From assembly GCA_004134985.1 (NCBI GenBank), contig REGQ01000011.1:62001-126000 (forward strand): 64,000 nt of DNA, written 5' to 3'. The position numbers and the translations under genes are program-made. This DNA comes from Paenibacillaceae bacterium (GTDB lineage Bacteria > Bacillota > Bacilli > Paenibacillales > Paenibacillaceae). A model generated the notes under the pieces. The model was not told the origin of the DNA, searched no databases, and saw only the letters and a program-made list of their open reading frames with translations. This document shows positions 9,626 through 17,266 of this stretch, piece by piece; position 1 is the stretch's first letter, and every line of letters starts with the position of its first letter.

Positions 9626-9698
9626 TATGTTAGCCTCACTTCGCGAAATCATTACGTTTAAGTGTAGCAGAGTTGGAGAGAAGTGAAAAGAAGAACTG

Positions 9699-9727
9699 TC
9701 GACATATTACACGGTTTGCTATATAAT
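9699..9727 (+). promoter_or_regulatory. Putative sigma-A promoter of mtnD
   Basis: TCGACA (9699-9704) and TATAAT (9722-9727) with a 17-base spacer; the AGAGGGA ribosome-binding site follows at 9758-9764. Confidence 0.6.
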
Positions 9728-9770
9728 TGAGCTATTGAGAACTATTTCTGTAGGAAAAGAGGGAATGTAA

Positions 9771-10313
9771 ATGGCTGAGATTCGTATTCGCAATACTGAA
9801 GAGCGTATTACAGGCGAGGACAATGTCCGTGATTTTTTAGAGAAGCAAGAGGTTTTGTATGAGCATTGGAATGCTGCCAAGCTTCCCGCAGAACTCCAAG
9901 AAAAATTTGTACTGACTGATGAAGAAAAAGCGCAGATTTTACAAGTTTTTGATGATGAAATTCGTGATTTGGCAAGCCGCCGCGGATATCGCACTTGGGA
10001 TATCATCGCATTATCGGACTCAACGCCGAATCTGGACGAACTGCTGAAAAAATTCGAAAGTGTGCATACCCACACCGAAGATGAAGTTCGGGCAATTACA
10101 GCCGGTAAAGGCATTTTTATTATTAAAGGCACGGATGATGTCGGCTATTTCGATGTTGAATTGGAAGCTGGCGATGTGATCTCTGTTCCTGAGCACAAAG
10201 CTCACTTCTTTACACTGATGGATAACCGCAAAATCGTGGCCGTCCGTCTGTTTATTGAAACGGAAGGCTGGATTGCGCATCCCTACGATGATCCTTCTTT
10301 CCAAAAATCATAA
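9771..10313 (+). CDS. mtnD: Acireductone dioxygenase (ARD, cupin)
   Basis: 180 residues. ARD cleaves the acireductone made from methylthioribose to 2-keto-4-methylthiobutyrate and formate (iron form), a late step in methionine salvage. The metal ligands fit the HxHxxxE...H cupin pattern: His99, His101, Glu105 and His145 (PEHKAHFF). Length is normal for the family. It is a single-gene unit with its own promoter and terminator, diverging from metH, so two routes to methionine sit back to back. No other mtn gene is in the window. AGAGGGA precedes the ATG by 6 bases. Confidence 0.93.
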   Translation: MAEIRIRNTEERITGEDNVRDFLEKQEVLYEHWNAAKLPAELQEKFVLTDEEKAQILQVFDDEIRDLASRRGYRTWDIIALSDSTPNLDELLKKFESVHTHTEDEVRAITAGKGIFIIKGTDDVGYFDVELEAGDVISVPEHKAHFFTLMDNRKIVAVRLFIETEGWIAHPYDDPSFQKS

Positions 10314-10339
10314 AACTTTTCGCTAAGAAATGCAAATTG

Positions 10340-10369
10340 AGCCAGCCACAGACCGAGGCTGGCTTTTTT
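10340..10369 (+). terminator. Rho-independent terminator of mtnD
   Basis: AGCCAGCC (10340-10347) pairs with GGCTGGCT (10357-10364), 9-base loop, followed by a T run. Confidence 0.85.
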
Positions 10370-10605
10370 AGTGTATGCTGGGCCGTACGAGTAGGTTGAC
10401 GGACTGAGGAGCCCTTATTTGTGACAAAAGCGGCAGTTGGCGGATTTCGTGGACAGTAGTTGAACTAAATCATAGCGACCCGTCGCATCTCGTACAGCAC
10501 CTCTTTTATAGCGGCGCTATCAAGGCGCAGACTTGCACGGCCATCAACTGCAGCTCCCAGCGCACGGTGGGGCGATACGTGTTGGCAGTCGCTGCAATCG
10601 GTCCG
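10370..10605. other. Intergenic stretch, no gene seen
   Basis: About 235 bases between the mtnD terminator and the terminator of the HAD gene on the other strand. No open frame with a ribosome-binding site was found and no repeat shared with other parts of the window. It could hold a decayed sequence, but nothing recognisable remains. Confidence 0.4.
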
Positions 10606-10650
10606 CAAAAAGCACAATCCTCCGTCCAAAGGACGGAGGATTCGGGTGCT
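10606..10650 (-). terminator. Rho-independent terminator of the HAD hydrolase gene
   Basis: Strong hairpin: AATCCTCCGTCC (10616-10627) and GGACGGAGGATT (10631-10642) with a 3-base loop, extended by AGCAC/GTGCT; minus-strand T run at 10611-10607. Confidence 0.85.
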
Positions 10651-10676
10651 TATGGTAAGCAGTTCGTCTAAGTGAT

Positions 10677-11468
10677 TTATAAATTAGCTACAAGTGCAGG
10701 CAGTTCTTCCAGGCTTGCGATAATATGTGCAGGAATTATTTCATCATCATGGCTTAAATGATGACGGTTAATCCATACGGTTGTCAAACCGGCGCCATTG
10801 CCTCCGATAATGTCCGTGGTCAGCTTGTCCCCGACCATAACACCCTCTTCCGGCGCAATGTCCAGCAAGCTTAAAGCATGTCTGAAAATGCTCGCCGCCG
10901 GCTTGCCTTCGCCAAATTGTCCGGAGATGACAATGTGGTCAAAGTAAGGGGCGATTTCAGGAACGCCTGCCAACTTTTCCTGCTGCAGATCAGGAGAGCC
11001 GTTCGTTAGCAGCAACAGCTTGTACTTCCCTTTCAACTGATCCAAAATTCGGAAAGTTTCCTCATAAACGTAAGGTCTTGCTCTCCGTTCAGCCGGGAAA
11101 CGCTCCGCAAGCTCAGCGCCCAGCACTTCATTATCGATGCCTAATGCCAGCAAACCGCGCGTCCACGATTGCTTACGGTATTCTGGGGCGAGCGACTGCA
11201 ATTTGCGAAATTCTTCTTGCTCGCCCTTCTCGAAACGCGCCCACAGCCCTTCAAAAGGGTTAATACCGATCATTTTGGTAAATGGGAATGTTTCATAAGA
11301 TTCATATAACGCCCGCGCTTCACGGCGGACTTCCTGTTCCAGCAAAGCGGCGTCCACACCGGTCTTATCTGCCGCCGCCCGGCATGTCGCGCTAAAAGCT
11401 TCCTCTACACTTCTGTCATCCCATAGCAAGGTGTCGTCAAGATCGAACAATACTGCTTTTATTGCCAT
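10677..11468 (-). CDS. HAD superfamily IA hydrolase
   Basis: 263 residues. Motif I DLDDTLLWDD near residues 9-18, motif II LLLTNGSPD, the conserved Lys in the ISGQFGEGKP segment and motif IV GDKLTTDIIGG are all present, with a helical C1 cap after motif I. This is the subfamily that includes YjjG/YfnB-type pyrimidine nucleotidases and haloacid-dehalogenase-like phosphatases; the substrate is not predictable. It starts 8 bases after the stop of the small membrane protein gene and is the last gene of that pair, ending at a strong terminator. Confidence 0.8.
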   Translation of the reverse strand: MAIKAVLFDLDDTLLWDDRSVEEAFSATCRAAADKTGVDAALLEQEVRREARALYESYETFPFTKMIGINPFEGLWARFEKGEQEEFRKLQSLAPEYRKQSWTRGLLALGIDNEVLGAELAERFPAERRARPYVYEETFRILDQLKGKYKLLLLTNGSPDLQQEKLAGVPEIAPYFDHIVISGQFGEGKPAASIFRHALSLLDIAPEEGVMVGDKLTTDIIGGNGAGLTTVWINRHHLSHDDEIIPAHIIASLEELPALVANL

Positions 11469-11476
11469 TTGAATCG

Positions 11477-12004
11477 TTACGCCCCTTTTGATGTTTTCTC
11501 TGAAAATTCGATGTTGTTGTCATTGGCAAATTCTTTGAGCCGCTCGCCCATCATCTCGGTCGGGAAACGATTCAACATTTTCGAGAAGATCCAGCTCGCT
11601 CCTTTGACCTGCTCGATGACGATGTAGCCCGGTTGTACATTGATCCGTTTAATGCCGCTGGCGCGAAGTGTTTTCTCACCGGTCATTTTCCGTGTCTGTA
11701 CAAACTCTTTGGCGACTGTCAGATAAGGCCGCCGGAAATAAAACAGCAAGCCAAGCAATACATAGCAGCTCACAGTGACCCAATATAGCGTTTCTGAAGG
11801 AGACTCTGCAGATGACGCCAGGCTTCCGATATAGGCATAGAAAGCGGTAAAAGCAAGAATTGCGATTGGGAGAATATAATTGCGTCCCCGGTACTTATCC
11901 AGTCGTTGTTCCTTTGGTATAAAATCTGGAGTGCCGCTTTTTTTGCGACCTTTATTTACTTTTGTTGTGTTTTTGCGAACCATTCGTTCCCAGGAACGGG
12001 ACAT
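11477..12004 (-). CDS. Conserved small membrane protein, function unknown
   Basis: 175 residues. A basic N-terminus (KVNKGRKKSG) is followed by two membrane helices at about residues 42-60 and 72-88, then a soluble C-terminal domain of about 85 residues rich in beta-strand that resembles small PH-like domains (GIKRINVQPGYIVIEQ). Topology with both tails in the cytoplasm is likely. GGGGGAG precedes the ATG at a good distance. It is co-transcribed with the HAD hydrolase. I do not recognise the family and assign no function. Confidence 0.7.
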   Translation of the reverse strand: MSRSWERMVRKNTTKVNKGRKKSGTPDFIPKEQRLDKYRGRNYILPIAILAFTAFYAYIGSLASSAESPSETLYWVTVSCYVLLGLLFYFRRPYLTVAKEFVQTRKMTGEKTLRASGIKRINVQPGYIVIEQVKGASWIFSKMLNRFPTEMMGERLKEFANDNNIEFSEKTSKGA

Positions 12005-12058
12005 TGCTGCTCCCCCTTAGTAAAGTTGCATTTTTACTGCTAGTAGCCCAGCAGGCTA

Positions 12059-13045
12059 TTAAAGTGGCCGTCGGAACTTCTCGATAAACCGGTTTGGATA
12101 TTCGGAAGGCAAGGCGCTTAATTCATTCAGTTGATTCCAGATCGGTTCAGGAAGCTTCCAGCCTGCTGCTCCCATGTTATCTTCGAACTGATCAAGCGTG
12201 CTCGCCCCAAAAATCGGCGAGGTGATGCCTTCACGCTGAAGCAGCCAGTTCAGCGCAACTTGGGCTGGCGTTTTGTCAAGTTCATTCGCGGCTGCGCGAA
12301 CCGCATCAAGGATAGCAAAATTATGCTCGGTATTGCGCAAGCTCCAGGAGCTTTCTCCTACTTTGGAAGTGAGTCGTCCGGAAGTTGGCTCTTCTCTGCC
12401 ATAACGGCCGGTCAGGAAACCTCCCCCAAGCGGCGCCCACGGGATGATGCCCACATTCTCCTCCAGACAAAGCGAAATCATCTCCCGGTCCATCTCGCGA
12501 TTAAGCAAGCTGTATTGCGGCTGGAGGGAAACAAACCGAACATAGCGGTTAAGATCGCTGCAAGCGAGTGATTTCATCAAATGCCAGGCAAAAAAGTTAG
12601 AGCAGCCGATATAGCGGACTTTACCTGATGAGACCAGATCATCAAGCGTGCGCAATGTTTCTTCAATCGGGGTCAGATGATCCCACACATGAACCTGATA
12701 CAAATCAATATAATCGGTATTCAAACGACGCAAGCTGGCATCCACACCGTCCATAATGTGCTTGCGGGATAGTCCCGCGCCGTTGACATGATTCGCAGTT
12801 ACCATTCTAACCTTGGTAGCCAGCACCACTTCAGAACGGCGTCCTTGGATGGCCTTGCCGACGATTTCTTCTGACTTGCCGGCAACATACACATTAGCTG
12901 TATCGAGAAAATTGCCGCCTTTATCCAGAAAGCGATGAATCATTTCAATAGAGTCCTGCTCTGAAGTGGTATTGCCAAAAGTCATTGTGCCAAGACAAAG
13001 CTCGGAGACAGCCAAGCCGCTTCGGCCAAGTAAACGGTTCTGCAT
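12059..13045 (-). CDS. Aldo/keto reductase
   Basis: 328 residues of the (beta/alpha)8 AKR fold. The opening RLLGRSGLAVSELCLGTMTFG is the family signature. The catalytic tetrad is visible as Asp in NFLDTANVY, Tyr in the same segment, Lys in VLATKVR and His in YQVHVWD. The NADPH-binding end is IFGASTLDQFEDN. Resembles the general stress/oxidoreductase group of AKRs (YqkF/IolS-like); substrate unknown. It has an excellent AGGAGGG site and its own short flanks, so it is probably a single gene. Confidence 0.85.
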   Translation of the reverse strand: MQNRLLGRSGLAVSELCLGTMTFGNTTSEQDSIEMIHRFLDKGGNFLDTANVYVAGKSEEIVGKAIQGRRSEVVLATKVRMVTANHVNGAGLSRKHIMDGVDASLRRLNTDYIDLYQVHVWDHLTPIEETLRTLDDLVSSGKVRYIGCSNFFAWHLMKSLACSDLNRYVRFVSLQPQYSLLNREMDREMISLCLEENVGIIPWAPLGGGFLTGRYGREEPTSGRLTSKVGESSWSLRNTEHNFAILDAVRAAANELDKTPAQVALNWLLQREGITSPIFGASTLDQFEDNMGAAGWKLPEPIWNQLNELSALPSEYPNRFIEKFRRPL

Positions 13046-13105
13046 GATGAAATTCCCTCCTAGAATCTATATGTCATCAGGGCTGCAAATCAACTTACCG
13101 GGAGA

Positions 13106-13294
13106 CTAATGCTTCCTGAAATCTGGCTTCTCATCGGTAATCTCAATTGCATCCAATTGATTGCGAAAATTATTTTTGAAAATATTGAGATACTGTTTGC
13201 GCAGTTCATCCCGTTCAGCAAGTTCCTCATTTGTTAAACCTACTGTTTTGTTCTTGCGAGAAAGATCATTAATACGAGCAATCAGTTTCTCCAT
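13106..13294 (-). CDS. ynzC: YnzC-like DUF896 protein
   Basis: 62 residues, two predicted helices (EKLIARINDLSRKNKT, then LTNEELAERDELRKQYL), matching DUF896. In B. subtilis ynzC lies in the SOS-induced yneA-yneB-ynzC operon beside lexA; here it also follows yneA but no yneB resolvase gene lies between. A perfect 13 bp hairpin separates it from yneA. GGGAGGG precedes the ATG. Biochemical role unknown. Confidence 0.85.
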   Translation of the reverse strand: MEKLIARINDLSRKNKTVGLTNEELAERDELRKQYLNIFKNNFRNQLDAIEITDEKPDFRKH

Positions 13295-13369
13295 GGTTCT
13301 ACCCTCCCTACCAACATGTTGTCTAACCTCTACTTTGACATTTTCAATATCTTCTTGTCAAGGCACGCA

Positions 13370-13398
13370 AACAAGCGATATCAGAGATATCGCTTGTT
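13370..13398 (-). terminator. Perfect 13 bp hairpin between yneA and ynzC
   Basis: AACAAGCGATATC (13370-13382) and GATATCGCTTGTT (13386-13398) with a 3-base loop. No long T run follows on either strand, so it may be an attenuator or mRNA-stabilising hairpin rather than a full terminator. Confidence 0.5.
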
Positions 13399-13444
13399 CA
13401 TATGGCGGGATCGTCCAAGAAATTCGGAAAATTCCCAACATAAC

Positions 13445-13825
13445 CTATAAGTTTGATGGTATAATCAACGTCTGTCCGGGGAGCAAATCAGGCGAACTCA
13501 ACTGATTCCTAACTTTCAGTCCATAGACAATCTTTCGTATATCCTGCTCCTTCGTCTTGACTTGCTTGGCAATAGACCACAATGTATCGCCAGGTTCTAC
13601 AGAAATAAAATACTCATTCGCCGAAGGAGGTGCAACTCCTTCGACAGAAGCAGAGGAATGCAACAACAGCATTCCCGACATGTATAACGCAACAAACAGA
13701 ATAGCCGCAAACAGCTTCATCAGGCGACGGCTGATCCGCGGACGATGAGCTGGCCCGCTTGCCAAACGAATATTGTGCTTGCGTGGTTGGTTATGAATAC
13801 TTTGATAGGTTAACATGTTTATCAT
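13445..13825 (-). CDS. yneA: YneA-like cell-division inhibitor with LysM domain
   Basis: 126 residues. One membrane helix at about residues 33-51 (LFAAILFVALYMSGMLLL) precedes an extracellular part ending in a LysM domain (YFISVEPGDTLWSIAKQ ... LLPGQTLIIP). In B. subtilis YneA is the SOS-induced protein that delays division after DNA damage. Position divergent from lexA supports the call. Start at 13825 is chosen because an upstream in-frame start would overlap LexA boxes; GGGGTG lies just before it. A start at 13816 is also possible. One LexA box lies 12 bases upstream of this start and two more further on. Confidence 0.85.
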   Translation of the reverse strand: MINMLTYQSIHNQPRKHNIRLASGPAHRPRISRRLMKLFAAILFVALYMSGMLLLHSSASVEGVAPPSANEYFISVEPGDTLWSIAKQVKTKEQDIRKIVYGLKVRNQLSSPDLLPGQTLIIPSNL

Positions 13826-13837
13826 TATCAGCACCCC

Positions 13838-13849
13838 AAACATTTGTTC
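13838..13849. promoter_or_regulatory. LexA (SOS) box next to yneA
   Basis: AAAC-ATTT-GTTC, read on the minus strand as GAACAAATGTTT. One mismatch from GAACNNNNGTTC; it lies just before the yneA ribosome-binding site. Confidence 0.65.
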
Positions 13850-13866
13850 TAAATTGATATTAACAA

Positions 13867-13908
13867 GAACACTTGTTTGAGTCAAGAGATTTTTAGGAAC
13901 ATTCGTTC
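13867..13908. promoter_or_regulatory. Two LexA boxes in the lexA-yneA gap
   Basis: GAAC-ACTT-GTTT at 13867-13878 and the perfect GAAC-ATTC-GTTC at 13897-13908. Spacing between the box starts is 30 bases. Confidence 0.85.
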
Positions 13909-13924
13909 CTAATTTTTTTGTTTC

Positions 13925-13968
13925 GAACAGGCGTTTTCAGGAACTTACGTTTGTGCGAACTGCGGTTC
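13925..13968. promoter_or_regulatory. Three LexA boxes on the lexA promoter
   Basis: GAAC-AGGC-GTTT (13925-13936), GAAC-TTAC-GTTT (13941-13952) and the perfect GAAC-TGCG-GTTC (13957-13968). The last lies wholly within the spacer of the lexA promoter, so LexA binding would block RNA polymerase. Confidence 0.85.
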
Positions 13969-13979
13969 TATGCTATAAT
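13951..13979 (+). promoter_or_regulatory. lexA promoter
   Basis: TTGTGC (13951-13956), 17-base spacer, TATAAT (13974-13979) with an extended TGn element. Overlaps the most lexA-proximal SOS box, as expected for autorepression. Confidence 0.7.
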
Positions 13980-14012
13980 TTGACACAAGAATGAATTAAT
14001 GGAGTGATTCCA

Positions 14013-14633
14013 ATGAAAAATTTAACAGTTCGACAACAGTCAATTTTGGAATTCATAAAAACGGAAGTTAGAGAGAAAGGCTATCCGCCCTCTGTACGGG
14101 AAATTGGCGAAGCGGTCGGTCTAGCCTCCAGCTCCACTGTCCATGGACATTTGGATCGGCTTGAGAAGAAAGGACTGATCCGCCGCGACCCAACCAAGCC
14201 GCGCGCCATTGAAATTTTGGATCAGGACCCTCAAGATGCAGCGTTTCCGCTTGCGGTCTCCAAAGTTCCGGTTGTCGGCAAGGTAACTGCCGGTATTCCA
14301 ATTACAGCTACGGAGAATATCGAGGATTATTTCCCGCTTCCAACTCACTTCGTTGGCGAGAATCAAGTGTTCATGCTGAATGTCGTTGGCGAGAGCATGA
14401 TTGAGGCAGGCATTCACAACGGGGATTACGTCATCGTTCGTCAGCAGTCTACAGCCAACAATGGGGAAATTGTTGTCGCAATGACGGAAGACGATGAAGC
14501 GACAGTCAAGACCTTCTATAAAGAACGCAATCATTTTCGTCTACAGCCAGAGAATTCGACGATGCAGCCCATTTTGCTTAACAATGTCACTATTCTCGGC
14601 CGGGTAATCGGAATTTTCCGCGATATTAGCTAG
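14013..14633 (+). CDS. lexA: LexA repressor, SOS regulator
   Basis: 206 residues. N-terminal winged helix-turn-helix ([23 protein letters not shown]), then an S24 autoprotease domain. Cleavage site Ala93-Gly94 (VTAGIP), catalytic Ser128 (GESM) and Lys166 (ATVKTF) are all present, so RecA-stimulated self-cleavage should work. Start is the ATG at 14013 behind TGGAGTG; an in-frame GTG at 14004 lies inside that ribosome-binding site and is rejected. Six LexA boxes lie between it and yneA. A terminator follows. Confidence 0.97.
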   Translation: MKNLTVRQQSILEFIKTEVREKGYPPSVREIGEAVGLASSSTVHGHLDRLEKKGLIRRDPTKPRAIEILDQDPQDAAFPLAVSKVPVVGKVTAGIPITATENIEDYFPLPTHFVGENQVFMLNVVGESMIEAGIHNGDYVIVRQQSTANNGEIVVAMTEDDEATVKTFYKERNHFRLQPENSTMQPILLNNVTILGRVIGIFRDIS

Positions 14634-14660
14634 TACAATACATCATCAGAACGCAGCAGA

Positions 14661-14698
14661 GAGCCGACACTTCGAGATAGAGGTAGCGGCTTTTTTTG
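14661..14698 (+). terminator. Probable lexA terminator
   Basis: AGCCG and CGGCT arms with an imperfect stem between them, followed by seven T. Confidence 0.6.
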
Positions 14699-14861
14699 TT
14701 CATCATCTCATTTACATCACCAGAATGATTATCAAATTGTTCTCTCATTGAAACTGCAACAATAAATTTTAGCAATTATCTGTAAACAGCTTCACTATAT
14801 TCCCAAATTTTGTTATACTCTATTAAACGATACATAATGTATCAAATAATAAAATAGAGGA

Positions 14862-15937
14862 ATGAATGTTTTGACAAAAAGATTATCACTTATCCAATTA
14901 TCCCGCGCTATCGTGCCACTCATGGTCGTGATGCTTCATACCGGACAATTTTCTGCCAAGTATCTTGATTTTAACTTTCTGAAAATGAATGATTTACCCT
15001 ATTCAGGTGGTGTTGACTTTTTTTCGTCCTCAGCGGGTTTATGATCTATTATTTGTTTAAGAAAGACATTGGCAACAAACAAAAATGGTGGGCCTTTCTT
15101 TCCGCCAGATTTATTAGAATATATCCTTTTTATTGGATTATTCTTTCCTGTTTTGTTCCGGTATATTTCTTGGTTCCTTCTTTTGGACAAGGCTGGGAGA
15201 CAAATCCGCTCGTCATCCTTAAATCCTATTTTCTTTTGCCTCAGCCACACTCACCTGTCCTTGGAGTCGCTTGGTCTCTTGTACATACAATGTGTTTTTA
15301 CCTCTTATTCTCCCTATTACTATTATTACCTCCTAAAATTTCTCGCATTATAACTGGCTGTTGGTTCACAATTACTACACTACTTGCGCTGCATGTCATT
15401 GAAATCGATTCAATTGTCATTAAATATTTATTTCATTATACCTTGCTCAGATTCGCACTAGGCTGTTTCATTGCGCACCTTATCATGCAATACCGTATCA
15501 AATTCGACATTGCATTAGTGTGTATCGGAATGATTGGTTTTCCGCTTTGTTGGATCAATCATATAAATAAAACAGTTGACATTCACCTCTCACTTGGCTA
15601 TACGCTGTGTGCAGGCCTTATTATACTCGGCTTATCTTCAATTGACTTGAGACAACAAATAAAGCTGCCCCGTTTTCTTAATTACTTGGGACAAGCTTCA
15701 TTTGCCATTTTTTTAGTGAATCAGCCTGTTATTTCGGTGTTAAGCAAACTGTTTCAGAAAATTGATTTGCCCCGCTACTTAGGATTTGTTGCCTCATCCT
15801 TGCTCATTATGACCGTCGCGGTGGCTATCGGTTGTATCGTCTATTCTTGGGTTGAGAGGCCACTAATAAACTTCTTAAAAGTTCATACTGCCAAGCGAAC
15901 ATCAACTGCCTCATCACAGCCGCAGCAATTTACATAA
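14862..15937 (+). pseudogene. Acyltransferase-3 family membrane protein, frameshifted in a T run
   Basis: The first frame (14862-15044) reads IQLSRAIVPLMVVMLHT ... SGGVDFF and then stops; the second (15041-15937) continues IYYLFKKDIGNKQKWWAFLSARFIRIYPFYW. Together they make a normal OafA/YrhL-like multi-pass O-acyltransferase (RAIxxLxVVxxH motif, RxxRIYPxYW motif). The break is at a run of seven T (15018-15024): one more T would restore the family motif GGVDFFFVLSGFMIYY. The ATG at 14862 is only one base from AGAGG, so the TTG at 14871 may be the real start. The gene is far more AT-rich than its neighbours, suggesting transfer. It could be a true pseudogene, a phase-variable gene, or an assembly error. 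Confidence 0.8.
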
Positions 15938-15942
15938 ATGGC

Positions 15943-16134
15943 TCAGATGACGCGGCGTTCCGATCGAACCGCAAGGATATTATCGATCAGCAGTATTCTC
16001 GGACTCTTCGCCAAATAACAGTAAACTTTGACGCGGTTGTCCTGCAGTGCGAGAATGCGAACACAACGCTGGGTAATCCTGCTCTTTTTATCCATGTAAA
16101 TGAGAGTAACCTTCTGGCCAATATACTTTTTCAT
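15943..16134 (-). CDS. 63-residue SOS-boxed protein, WYL-like fold fragment
   Basis: 63 residues: KKYIGQKVTLIYMDKKSR, then ITQRCVRILAL, VKVYCYLAKSPR and LLIDNILAVRSE. The order of strands and the final arginine-rich IL motif recall the WYL ligand-sensing domain, but without any HTH or partner domain; the match is a pattern judgement only. Start at 16134 is chosen because GGGGTG lies 8 bases upstream; earlier in-frame codons are not preceded by one. It sits tail to tail with the broken acyltransferase. Its promoter carries two LexA-like boxes. Function unknown; a DNA-damage role is inferred from regulation alone. Confidence 0.6.
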   Translation of the reverse strand: MKKYIGQKVTLIYMDKKSRITQRCVRILALQDNRVKVYCYLAKSPRILLIDNILAVRSERRVI

Positions 16135-16145
16135 GCCATCACCCC

Positions 16146-16193
16146 AAACGTACGTTTGCATTCATTATATACGAATATACGTTCTGTTATCAA
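16146..16193 (-). promoter_or_regulatory. Promoter with two LexA-like boxes upstream of the 63-residue gene
   Basis: Minus-strand TTGATA (16193-16188), 18-base spacer, TATAAT (16169-16164). GAAT-ATAC-GTTC (16173-16184, one mismatch) fills the spacer; AAAC-GTAC-GTTT (16146-16157, two mismatches but fully palindromic) lies just downstream of the -10. Confidence 0.55.
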
Positions 16194-16510
16194 CATGTAA
16201 AAAGAACCAGCAGCTCGACCTTGTCCGATCTCCCGGATTCGGTGACCAGCCAGGTTTCTTCGCCTTTAATGATCATGTCTATCCGTTGGGTGATGCCTCA
16301 GTCCCGTTAATTTTGATGTATATCCATGATTCACTCTAATGACGCTCCTAAGTAGGAGCCGGCTGCGTGGCGCGATTCAACTGGATGGCCAATTCCCCTT
16401 TTACACGCAACTGCCCTTTTCTCTCGACTCCCCTGAACACTCCCCATTGAAACGTTCTCTAAAATAACCCAATACCCAATCCTTTGCTGCTATGTTCCCA
16501 TAACATGTAG
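16194..16510. other. Intergenic stretch without a clear gene
   Basis: About 320 bases. A minus-strand frame near 16198-16284 (MIIKGEETWLVTESGRS...) looks coding-like for 28 codons but has no ribosome-binding site; it may be a decayed gene fragment. Nothing else was seen. Confidence 0.35.
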
Positions 16511-16525
16511 TGGAGGTGAATACGG

Positions 16526-16864
16526 ATGCCAAAATATAGGATCATCGTAGATATATCCGATCGTCAATTATATCTTCTGGATGGAGATGTCGTCGTACGC
16601 GCATTTCCGGTTGGAATTGGGAAGATGCTTACACGAACCCCAACAGGCGAATTTACAATTATTAATAAACAAGCTAATCCCGGGGGACCATTCGGCGCCT
16701 TTTGGATGGGTCTGTCCAAACCCTCCTATGGTATTCACGGTACAAACGATCCCTCTTCAATCGGAAGGGCAGTATCCCATGGCTGTATTCGAATGTTCAA
16801 TCAGGATGTTCTTGAATTATCCACGTTGGTACCTGTTGGTACACGGGTGACAATCCGTCCGTAA
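16526..16864 (+). CDS. L,D-transpeptidase (YkuD domain), short form
   Basis: 112 residues consisting of the YkuD catalytic domain alone. The signature [20 protein letters not shown] holds the catalytic Cys and the two His/Ser/Arg positions. Such enzymes form 3-3 peptide cross-links or attach proteins to peptidoglycan. There is no signal peptide and no LysM domain, so how it reaches the wall is unclear; B. subtilis YkuD has LysM and is spore-associated. Strong GGAGGTGA site. Confidence 0.88.
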   Translation: MPKYRIIVDISDRQLYLLDGDVVVRAFPVGIGKMLTRTPTGEFTIINKQANPGGPFGAFWMGLSKPSYGIHGTNDPSSIGRAVSHGCIRMFNQDVLELSTLVPVGTRVTIRP

Positions 16865-16941
16865 ATGTTATCGTCCTGATTCCTTTATGCATCTCGAATA
16901 CATTTCGAACTCCAGGGGAACACCCTGCATATGCAATCGCT

Positions 16942-17057
16942 TTGTATACCCTATCTCCGCTAAATTCGACCAAGACTGAAAAGCCCGCAATTACAGGTGC
17001 TATGCCAAGCAGGGCCTTTTCGCTCCGTTTCCTGCACACCTGAGTTAGGGTATACAA
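16942..17057. repeat. 116 bp inverted-end element, copy A
   Basis: Begins TTGTATACCCTATCTCCGCT and ends CTGAGTTAGGGTATACAA. Ends are inverted copies of each other. It contains an inner AAAAGCCC/GGGCCTTTT hairpin. Three other copies: 35097-35214, 47873-47990, 54983-55098. Intergenic, downstream of both flanking genes. Confidence 0.8.
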
Positions 17058-17085
17058 GTAAAACGCTCAGCAACGGTCATCAACA

Positions 17086-17180
17086 GCAGCCCCTTGCCCT
17101 GTCCCTGGCCTTCTCCTGCTATCCTACTCTCCTCCTCTCCTCCTTCCACTTCTCCTTCCCTCCACCTTTTCCGTCCACTG
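17086..17180 (+). other. Polypyrimidine tract
   Basis: About 95 bases that are overwhelmingly C and T on the plus strand (repeated CTCCTTCC-type words), directly after repeat element A. No coding sense. Confidence 0.6.
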
Positions 17181-17193
17181 ATGAGCTTGATCC

Positions 17194-17232
17194 AAAAAAA
17201 TCCCCTGACGCCAGCTTGCAGCGCCAAGGGAT
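17194..17232 (-). terminator. glnA terminator
   Basis: On the minus strand a 12 bp stem (ATCCCTTGGCGC with GCGTCAGGGGAT, allowing G-U pairs) is followed by seven T. Confidence 0.85.
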
Positions 17233-17266
17233 CTCTAATTCACATTCAAAGTTATTCAGTTCAATT

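Noticed and set aside
9626-9770. SAM or cobalamin riboswitch between metH and mtnD
   Set aside because: The gap is too short and shows neither the core motifs nor a terminator-antiterminator pair.
16198-16284. 28-codon minus-strand frame (MIIKGEETWLVTESG...)
   Set aside because: Looks coding-like but has no ribosome-binding site and no recognisable relative; at most a gene remnant.
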